Shown piece after piece: positions 55,500-64,000 of a DNA stretch of 64,000 nucleotides. A model generated the notes under the pieces. It did no database searches. It was not told the DNA's origin and saw only the letters and a program-made list of their open reading frames with translations. The stretch covers positions 32,360,001 to 32,424,000 of the forward strand of contig CM066988.1 in assembly GCA_033977485.1 (NCBI GenBank). The letters run 5' to 3'. Position 1 is the stretch's first letter, and every line of letters starts with the position of its first letter. The DNA is from Hydrangea macrophylla (taxonomy: Eukaryota > Streptophyta > Magnoliopsida > Cornales > Hydrangeaceae). Both the position numbers and the translations under genes were made by a program.

Positions 55500-58088
55500 T
55501 GTCATGCCCCAGAGTAACCGAAATAAGAAAAATTTAAAACATTTTCTCTTTTGGGTTCGTAGATACATAGAAAGTTGAAAACCTCATGATTGTCCACAGT
55601 AATCAAGAGCTGATACAAATAAATAACAAATAGCCATAATAAACATGGTGGTCTAGGCATACTTATATATTAAACATTCACTCGGAGTCGTAAATCTCAT
55701 TATTACAAAACCATAGAAAGATAAAGAAAAGAGATTAACATCCTGGTCATAGAGCCCTACAATGTAACGATAAGTTTGGAATGTGGTGCCTCATCTCAAC
55801 AAATTAGCGCAGAGTCTTCAGCTTCCATCCTCTAGCTTGTGAAGCCATAGCCTTCCTCAGCGTACTCTTCTTCGGGGTACTCTGCCTCTGAAAGATCTGG
55901 GCATTTGATTATTTAGGATATAAAAGTGATCAACTTTACTGCAAGTTGAGTGAGTAAACCTACTGCACTTGGACAGTCTCATAAAACACTTGTTAATTCA
56001 TTAATAAGTAAAATGTTATCTTTTATGCTTTAGAAAAACATCATAATTAAGCCTCGCTTAATCTCAATCTCGTCGTCACTCGTACGTTAGGAAGCACTCA
56101 ACGATAGTATTCTTACTTGGAAGTACAACTGGCATCAACCGATTGATCACTTTAGACTATTGATCCAATTTGACTTGACGAATCCACTTTGAACCATAGG
56201 TTCAATCTTTACAATTTAACATACTTTGGATCACCAATTCAATCTTTGAGCCACAGGCCCAATCTTTTACCAACTCAATTCTTTTGACTTTACTTTGGAG
56301 CACAGATCCAATCTTTACAACCTCAACTCTTTGCATACAATCCAGCATAAATGCCATTGGCATGGAATATCTCTACCTTACAGTCGTTGGGTTACCATCT
56401 TGTCATCTTAACCTTACGGCATCGTTCTTGACATCTTAACCTTATGGCCTGATTCTTGGCAACCCCAATCTTATTCCATTTGGCCTTGGTTAACAAGCAA
56501 TCTGGTGTACCACTGTTGGCTTAGAATTTCTCTACTTACGGCTGTTGGGTTACCATCTTGTCATCTTTACTTTACGGCCTCATTCTTGACATCTCAACCT
56601 TACGACCTCATTCTTGGCAACCCCAATCTTATTATATTCGGCCTTGGTAACCTGTTAACTATCTCAACAAAAGTAACCAGTTAGCACCAATAAGGTACTA
56701 CTTACACACTTGCCACCATGCTACTCTTGCCGCCGTTGCCCCCACAGCTATGGTAACATCATAGAACTCATTACTCTTTTTCATGGACAAAGCATAAGAA
56801 TTGGACTGACGGATACAAACGTCATTTTATCAACATTATAGTGACTATCTCATCGTCAACTATCTCGCGTGGTACAAGTTGTTAATGCACATTATTATCA
56901 AAATAGCATACATAAGTACGTCATGTTATCATTCTTATAGTTTACATATATCACATGTAAGAGACTTACTAGTTCAATTCATCATTTATGACTATTGAAA
57001 ACATGTTCTTTCTAAAAGCAGTGGACTCGAGCGCTCGTCTTTGTAAGTTTCAGGATTCCTTTCGCTTTTCATTATATAAGTAGTCCATTTTTAAAGTACC
57101 ACTTTAATATCATGAAGTACAACTTTCAGACAGCATATGCAAGCATTTATATAAAGTATAACCTAAGGTATAACTTTCACAGCTCATAGTACAACCAACA
57201 TATAATGGAGCATCATAAAACTAACATGCAACAAGCCTTTCTTTTATATACTGCTATCGTGCCTCTCGAGCGCTCAGGCCTAGCATGTTCATTAGGCTTA
57301 AGTGCTCAAGTTTGACAATTTACTAATAGTTTGTTATTGTAATCAACATAACTTCCTTTTATACTCCATGCATGTCACATGAAACATCATAGATCATGAA
57401 TTTACTTTAGAAAACATTAATTAAGAGCAATCAAGAGTACTCACTTAAGATCTAGATGATCAAAAGTGCTAGATGATGATGAATGTGATGAAAATATGAT
57501 GATTAAGCTCGAATACGACTCCAAAACATGACCAAGGCAGTGATCTTCTTTATTCCTTCTTGATCGTCTAAGAACTTCACTTCCAGATCCTCAAGTGTGG
57601 GTGTATGAAGATGTATGTATGATTAAATGAGCCATGCAAGGAGCTTATGAATGAAATTTGCATATGGATACCTATTTATGCAAACAAACTCAAAAATCTC
57701 TCTCTCAACCTCTTTTCTTGAAAATAGAATTTTGAAATAAAGTAAATGCGAGGAAATACAGGGTTCTTATAGAGTTTCTGAGGCCTAGGGGAAAAATAGT
57801 CTTTTCAAATATTTTAGGTTGAGCACACACATGTCTTGACCCCTCGCTTCATGAGTGCTCGCGTGTCTCAAGCACTAGTGTCTCGAGTGCTTCAGCACCC
57901 CGAGTGCTCGGGGCTCCTGGTTCATCAATCCTTTTATTGTTTCAAGGATCTAAAGGATCAAGTATATAAACAACCTTATGAGTAACAACCAGAGTATATA
58001 CATATGATCATAACTTACTTATACGGATACAAATATATGAAACTACATCCATAATTGGATAAATACAGATAAAATGGCCAATGTTACA
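55500..58088 (-). repeat. Element D 5' LTR (2589 bp)
   Basis: On the minus strand it runs TGTAACATTGG (58088) ... GGGGCATGACA (55500). AGYGCT palindromes cluster at 57851-57908 upstream of a TATA box (CTCTATAAG, 57766-57774). A donor-like TAAGTGAGT lies at 57438-57446, and more AGCGCT/AGTGCT palindromes at 57301, 57269 and 57030. A degenerate tandem repeat (TTACGGCCTCATTCTTG...) lies at 56380-56650. No gene. Confidence 0.82.
57766..57774 (-). promoter_or_regulatory. TATA box of D LTR
   Basis: CTCTATAAG on the minus strand, about 65-140 bases downstream of the AGYGCT cluster. Confidence 0.5.
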
Positions 58089-58506
58089 AAGGTCCACCAG
58101 GCCATTCTTCCTATCAACGTGGGTTTCTCAAACAAGTACTTCAGTGGATCCATTCGAGCTATGATAGACACCAAAAAAGATTACATGTAGTGCCTAAGTT
58201 GGCGGGAAGCCCAAACCAAGGCCCAATAGGTTTTGTCTAATGGTGTATATCTGAGTTCATACCCGATCATCCTCTTACTCATGTAATATGTAGCTTTGTC
58301 CACACGACCCTCATCATCCTTTTGAGCTAGCATACATCCTATAGAATCTTTGGTCACTGACAGGTATAAGAGCAAGGGTTTGCCTTCAATGGGAAATGAC
58401 AGGATAGGTGGGTTCTGTAGGTAGGTTTGGATCTTTTCAAAGTCTTTTTGGCAGGGTTCACTGATCGGGAGTGAACAAGTCCTAATTACACGCCTTAATT
58501 CACCTT
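58089..58506 (-). pseudogene. Element G: Tat/Ogre-like RNase H remnant
   Basis: Minus strand: EPCQKDFEKIQTYLQNPPIL, IEGKPLLLYLSVTKDSIGCM, YELRYTPLDKTYWALVWASR then QLRHYM, a stop, and MDPLKYLFEKPTLIGRMAWW. This is the RNase H domain following RT in Tat/Ogre-type gypsy elements. It is cut by D at 58089 and by the start of H at about 58507. Confidence 0.82.
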
Positions 58507-59782
58507 TGTAAAACACTTTTTATCCTATTTTTGTTTACTTTTACTTTGTTTTCCATTTTCTGTCAAGTTTTAGAAGAAAGCATGAGTTCCATGCTAAAAA
58601 GGGTGTGAAAACATAGCAGAACAAGCAGAAAAAGGCATATCGTGAGCGCGGCCCGCTCGCGTTAATTTCTGGAATCTCGCTCGTGCAAATTTCCTGCAGG
58701 CCGTACGCGAGACCTATAGAAAAAGCCAATGTTGCATATTTTTTCAGTGCTGAAGACCCCTACACGAACGGAATTTCCTAATTACGTCCAGAAAGTGAAA
58801 TATAGCAGTTTCAGACGGATTAGGTTTACAAATGATTTCCTAATCCTTCTACAACTATATATTGATCATTCTAAATCAATTGTAGGGTTACACATCAATA
58901 CACACATCACAACATACAACTTTGGAGGCAAGAGAAGAAAAAGATCTAGTTTTGAAGGTTTTTTATGGCTACAACTAACTTCATCTCCATATTTTCATCA
59001 ATTATGCGCAACTAAACACCTATTCTAGGGTTTCAAAGAAACTGTAGCTATTTAAAGGAGGATTCTTTGCTTTTTTTCTTTAGGATTTTATGTTTTTGGA
59101 TAATGATTGTATGTTTGAGGATCATGAATATATAATCGGATGTTGAATGTTAATAATCAATAATACTTTTGATTTATTCTTGTCTTAGATTTTTCCTTGT
59201 ATCTATTGAACCCAATATTCCTTGATTTCTGTGATTGATAGCAATATTTACATACAATAGTGCTTATATTATTGCGATGTTTATATCTTTTATGATTCAT
59301 GCTTAGGAAAGATGGGTTGTGCTACACCCTAGTTATTGATAGATAATTCATGCTAACCGAAGATGAGTTATGCTCAGGTTAAACTAGTGACACCTTCTTG
59401 ACGATACTACCGAGCTTATAGCAATGGTAGATCATAACTATCCAGTCATAAATCTTAAAGTAAGAAGTATAGACCCCTGATGCATAGTTTGTAGTGGATT
59501 TGTGATCCTAGATCCTGTTCACTCATATCAAAACAATCTTAAATCTTGCACTTGTTTACTTAGTTTTAATTTTAATTTATTATTTCCATAATTTCATAGT
59601 TTAATTCATAGTACTAGTTAAATAAATAATCAATCAAACTTCTATTTTCTAAAACTAAATAGATTTAGGTTTTACTAATTAAAGGATAAAAATAATCAAT
59701 CTCTGTGGGTTCGACCTTTACTTTCGCACTGTAAATCTTAGAAAGTAAAGCATACTTTTATATCTTGATTCTGACGAGATCA
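58507..59782 (+). repeat. Element H 5' LTR (start approximate)
   Basis: The right end is fixed by the PBS (GATCA/atttttTGGCACC). The left end TGTAAAACAC at 58507 is the best TG start next to the G remnant, but no second LTR is in the window to confirm it. TATA-like CTATATATTG at 58853. Confidence 0.6.
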
Positions 59783-59787
59783 ATTTT

Positions 59788-59805
59788 TGGCACCGTTGCT
59801 GGGGA
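59788..59805 (+). other. PBS of element H
   Basis: TGGCACCGTTGCTGGGGA, two changes from the Athila PBS TGGCGCCGTTGCCGGGGA. Confidence 0.75.
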
Positions 59806-60510
59806 TTGCATTATTTTTGCCATTAATTTTTAGAATCTTAATTTAGTTAGTAAATATTATGTTAGATTTTTTTTCCTTTATTTTTCCAATTGATTTTTTG
59901 AGTCGCTAAAAATTTATCCGTATTTTGCAGCTCTCAAGTCATTAAAGCATAGCAAGTTGGAGTGGAGTAGTAGTGCACATCAGCGGAGCTTACGCGAATT
60001 CTAAATAAAAATTGCAATAAATCAAAAATACCAAGTAAGTATGTTGTGTTTTTAATTTCGCATCAAGGCTCTGTAAGTCAGGGCGCTGAAACGCATCACT
60101 TGCATTAGCTTAGGTGTGGAATGAGCACATGCATTAGCTAGGAAACCCGAGGCACTGGGCTTTGACGCGAATCACTCCATAATATGATAATTATATGCAT
60201 CATAGTAGTATTGTGTGCTTGTTAGATTATTTGCGTAGTTATTCTCTTATTTGGTTAAGTCATTCGTTATCCTAATGTCAGTTCTTTAGTTTATGTTTGG
60301 TACCCATTCGATGTAACTTGAATTACATCAGCTTAATCTTGAACTTAAGTAAACCCTTAGAGTCCTTAGGTCCTCAATCCAAGCTTCTAAAGCTCGGTTG
60401 ATGTTAGACGATGAATCAACACCTAAACCATCATCTTTGTTTGAGTCCAAAATTGAAAGCACTCTTAAGCGTTTAAGGAAAACCATAACTATTAAGATCG
60501 ACCCTAGTTA
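59806..60510 (+). other. Element H leader
   Basis: No ORF, motif or repeat that I can support between the PBS and gag. Confidence 0.5.
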
Positions 60511-61846
60511 ATGGCCGATTTTGGAAATAACGAGAATAACCAAAACAATGGACGTAACCCTAACATACCTCCACCTCCGCCTCTAAAAGATTATTTTGCT
60601 CCTACAGCATATACGTCTCCATCATGCATAGAGTTGTCGGAGGTGACTCTATCTCACTTTGAGATCAAGTCATCGACCATTGCACTTCCTCCATCTTTTC
60701 ATGGTCACGTTAAGGAAGATCTGTATCATCATTTAGGTGAATTTCAAGACATATGTGCTGCATTGAAAATTCAAAATTTAACTGATGATAAACTGAAATT
60801 GCATCTCTTTCCATTTTCTCTTAAAGATAAAGCTAAGTATTGGCTCCAATCTCTTGAGCTGAACTCTATAAGAACATGGGATGAGTTGTACACTGTGTTC
60901 CTACAAAAGTTTTTCCCTATCACTCAAACTAATCAAATTCGAATGTCTATAACAAATTTTACAATGCAAGATGGTGAAACCCTATATGATATGTGGGAAC
61001 AATTTAAAGAACCTTTACGCTTTTGTCCTCATCATCAAATTCCTAAATGGCAATTGGTACAAGTTTTCTATGAGGGACTGGTTCCCTCTGTTTGCAACAC
61101 AGTCGATGTTGTTGTTTGTGCGGGGATGTTCTTCCACAAAAGTGCCAACGAAGCTTGGAAGATATTTGAAACTTTAAGTGAAAACTCAATGCTCAAAGTT
61201 ATGTCTATACGTCCCGAGGGATGCCTTCCACCGCAACCTAAATGAGAGGCAAAGGTTGAGACAGGTCATTCAATTGAAATTCAAGAATTATCTAGGAAAC
61301 GTGACCAACTAAAGATGATGGGCCATATGCAGGGTCCACCCTACCAAAATATGTCAATTATGTTCCGATCCATCTCATTCTACACTTACATGTCCATCTG
61401 CTTCAAAATTTTTGGAATTTGTGGAACAACATATAAATGTTGTTCAACAATTCCAAAGACCTAATTATAACCCTGCTGGTTATAAACCGGACACGACATG
61501 GAGACCTCACCCAAACCTTTCATGGAAGTCTAATAGTGATGGACCATATTCAAAACCAGAGACGACAAACTTCCCTAATGCATATAGGCCTCAACCTAAT
61601 CAATACCAACAACCTCCTTTCCGTGCTAATCCTCTTAGGGATAAATCTTTCAAAGAGAGTGTGTTGGCATTGTTGAAAATTTTAGAGGCCCAATCTCAGT
61701 CACAATCTCAACTCGTTAACTCCCATACACAATCTATTGCTAAGTTAGAATCACAAATGGGACAACTAGCGAATACGTTAAATCATCATAATGAAGGGAA
61801 GTTACCGAGTCAAACGGTTCAAACCCAAAAGGGCAATATGAAGTAG
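60511..61846 (+). pseudogene. gag: Element H gag
   Basis: ATG at 60511 (MADFGNNENNQNNGRNPNIP). The Athila gag core is long and intact for 244 codons (LPPSFHGHVKEDLYHHLGEF, LFPFSLKDKAKYWLQSLEL, LQKFFPITQTNQI) and ends TGA at 61243-61245. After frame changes, a CCHC knuckle CQLCSDPSHSTLTC lies near 61345. An Asn/Pro/Gln-rich region (61412-61846) with a coiled-coil-like LALLKILEAQSQSQSQLVNS ends it. The better-preserved core suggests a younger element than B or D. Confidence 0.83.
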
Positions 61847-63431
61847 GTACAGCGAGTGAACAAGTAAATACAGTTTCAACGAGAACAACTGAGTGTCTTG
61901 AGGAGGTCACACCTCCTCCTGAACCTAGGAAAGATAAAGGAAAAGAAATCGATAAAGAACAAGATGGGAATAATAATCAAGTCACGAATGACTCTAATCC
62001 TTCAGTATCTAATACATCTAAGGCAAAAAACCCATTGAACTACGTGCCTAGGATGCTGTTTCTCCCAGGCGTAGATGCCCTAACTCACTTTTCAAATAAA
62101 GGAACAAGACCGAAAGATATCTTGGAGATCTTTAAGGAAGTAAAAATCAATCTTCCGCTTTTGGATGCCATTAAGCAAATACCTCCTTATGCTAAATTTT
62201 TAAAAGACTTGTGTACTCAAAAAAGGAAATCTCAAAATCATCTATCGAAAAAAGTCTTTTTAACCGAGAAGGTTAGTTCTATCTTCCAACACAATACACG
62301 TAAATATAAGGACCTAGGTACATCAACAATCGCATGTCATATAGGTGACAAATATATCCACTGGGCCCTTCTCAACCTTGGAGCAAGTGTAAACTTACTC
62401 CCGTACTCAGTTTATGAACACCTTGGCCTAGGAGAACTTTAACGGAATGGACTACTATCTTACAGCTAGTAGTTCGTTCCATTAAAGTTCCACGTGGCGT
62501 GATAGAAGACATTTTGGTAAAGGTAGATAGGTGCTATTATCCGGTCGACTTCATTGTACTCGATACATAATCAGTCCTTGATGCTTATAAACATGTCCCG
62601 GTTATCCTAGGACGTCCTTTCTTAGCTACCGCAAATTCAATTATAAATTGTAGGACCGGGGTTATGGATATCACGTTTGGAAATATACCCGTTCATCTTA
62701 ATATATTCAATGCATCAAATCAACCTCATGGGGATGACGACGAGAGGATTGCTATGCCATAGACTTAATTGATGAGTTAGTAGAATAGGCAGCCCCTTTT
62801 ATACTAACCAAAGAAGCCTTAGAAGCGTGTTTATCACATTTCAATTTTAATACTTTTTACGTTGATAAATCCATTGAAGAATTAAATAATCAGTTGGAAT
62901 CAGTGAATATGACAAGCATATTTCCATGGATGCACAAGATAGAAGCTCTTCCTCCTCTTGCACATGAACCTGTACTACCGTCCACTGAGTGTCCACCAAC
63001 ACTTGAACTAAAACCGCTACCAAACTCTCTTAAATATGCATTTCTAGGACCCAATACTACACTCCCGGTCATAATAGCATCAAATTTATCTATGGACCAC
63101 GAGAATTAACTATTAAAAGTCCTAGGAAATCATAAGAAAGCTAGCCGACTTAAAGGAATTGACCCATCTGTATGCATGCATCGAATAAACGTAGAAGAAA
63201 ACGCTAAACCATCTAGAGAAATGCAAAGACATCTTAACCCTAATATGAAAGAGGTGGTAATGAAAGAGGTGATCAAACTTTTAGATGTAGATATAATCTA
63301 TCCAATTTCCAATAGTCATTAGGTCAGCCCAATGCAGGTTGTTCCAAAGAAATCTGGCATCATGGTCATGCCAAATGCGAAAGGAGAACTTGTCCCCACC
63401 CCCCAAACTACTAGTTGGCGGGTATGTATTG
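61847..63431 (+). pseudogene. pol: Element H protease and start of RT (truncated)
   Basis: Protease region 62035-62442: ACHIGDKYIHWALLNLGASV then NLLPYSVYEHLGLGEL. The catalytic position reads Asn (LLNLGAS) where B has Asp. It continues in other frames (YYPVDFIVLDT, HVPVILGRPFLATANSIINC). The RT linker is TLELKPLPNSLKYAFLGPNT, and RT begins NMKEVVMKEVIKLLDVDIIY...VPKKSGI...WRVCI, ending at the I insertion. Confidence 0.82.
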
Positions 63432-64000
63432 TGTCACACCCCGATTTTTGGAAAGCCAAATATTCAATCAAGTGCATACCCTGATCAATATTCAACCGCC
63501 CAAAAATCCAAGGGTGACAACCCACACCCAATTTTAAAAGACCATTTTAAGCTAAATAGAATTTACATTACTTTCATAAACCACATTATCTCTTTTTAAA
63601 TAAAACTCATTTATCATCAAACTCATTCCCAAAAATATTATAAGAAAAATCTATGTTTCAATCTTTTTCCATTCTCATTTATTACAAAATGAAAACCAAA
63701 CATTTCCCTTTACATAGAAATAATATAATGTCCTCAATTGAATCACAATAAAATTATCTGGTTATCATAATAAGATAAATAATTTCAACACTACACTATC
63801 TCAGGTCAGATCTGCTACAAACATCCCCAAAAGTACAATAATACAACTGAAATATAACTACATCTAATACAAGTTCTCAACCTTGACTCACAATGCCAAC
63901 TAAATAAAAGAGCAACATATAATACATAAAGAATGAAAAGTAGATATCTTCAACTTCACAAACAGATCGGCTGCTCCACAAAAAACCCCAACTATACTAT
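63432..64000 (-). repeat. Element I LTR, runs off the right edge
   Basis: TGTCACACCCCGATTTTTGG at 63432 is the reverse complement of a chromovirus-type LTR end (GGGGTGTGACA) and abruptly interrupts H's RT at WRVCI. The remaining 569 bases are AT-rich, without ORF. Orientation is inferred from the terminus type. Confidence 0.65.

Larger units (their letters stand above)
50022..58088 (-). mobile_element. Element D: Ty3/gypsy chromovirus, minus strand (3' part continues at 22311-22428)
   Basis: Minus strand from right: LTR 58088-55500, PBS (55480-55491), pre-gag acidic ORF, gag, protease, RT, RNase H, integrase. It is cut at 50022 by element B and again by element A beyond 22311. It is closest in character to A. 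Highly decayed, so it is the older host of the nest. It is inserted into Tat-like element G at 58089. Confidence 0.88.
58507..63431 (+). mobile_element. Element H: Athila-like retrotransposon, 5' part
   Basis: LTR about 58507-59782, PBS-like TGGCACCGTTGCTGGGGA (59788), gag, protease and the start of RT. It is cut at 63432 by LTR I within WRVCI. It is distinct from B: different LTR and more intact gag. Confidence 0.8.

Overview
This window looks like plant nuclear heterochromatin. It is made almost entirely of nested LTR retrotransposons, and I found no host protein gene, tRNA or rRNA gene. The evidence for a plant, probably a eudicot, is: Ty3/gypsy chromovirus, Athila-like and Ty1/copia proteins; primer-binding sites matching plant initiator-Met tRNA (TGGTATCAGAGC) and the Athila type (TGGCGCCGTTGCCGGG); a plant-type RTE LINE fragment; and TATA plus pyrimidine-rich promoters. 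The species cannot be told from the sequence. I use the letters A to I for the elements.

Layout. A (+, chromovirus, Tekay-like) runs from beyond the left edge to 22310. It is split at its protease by E (5472-16754), a very-long-LTR element that carries only gag. Part of A plus part of E's 5' LTR is tandemly duplicated (1-3178 repeats 4287-7458). A itself sits inside D (-, another chromovirus): 22311-22428 is the tail of D's integrase, and D continues at 50022-58088 (integrase, RNase H, RT, protease, gag, pre-gag acidic ORF, PBS, 5' LTR). D is interrupted by B (+, Athila-like, 22429-50021). B in turn holds a 5'-truncated RTE LINE (26357-27020), a Ty1/copia element C (29200-38108, with a second partial leader after its 3' LTR), and a second gag-only element F (-, 46058-49833) inside B's 3' LTR. 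D is inserted in G, a Tat/Ogre-like RNase H remnant (-, 58089 to about 58506). Next comes H (+, Athila-like, about 58507 onward), cut at 63432 by the LTR of element I, which runs off the right edge.

State of the elements. All pol genes are broken by stops and frameshifts. The RT catalytic Asp pair is damaged in A, C and D and intact only in B. Five-base target duplications are visible for E (AAGAT), F (GTAGT) and B (CCTCT/CCACT). E is the youngest full insertion by LTR similarity.

Most unusual signals. (1) Arrays of 10-12 bp palindromes (CAATCGATTG, TCGATCGATCGA, TCAAGCGCTTGA) lie both just upstream of the TATA box and a few hundred bases downstream in A, B, C and an internal promoter of B. 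Centre-to-centre spacing is quantised: 19/25/19/25/19 in both B and C, 20/25 alternating in A. These are unrelated element classes. (2) A conserved acidic ORF precedes gag in A and D. (3) B carries what looks like its own promoter and leader intron in front of its post-pol ORF. (4) There are two independent gag-only elements.
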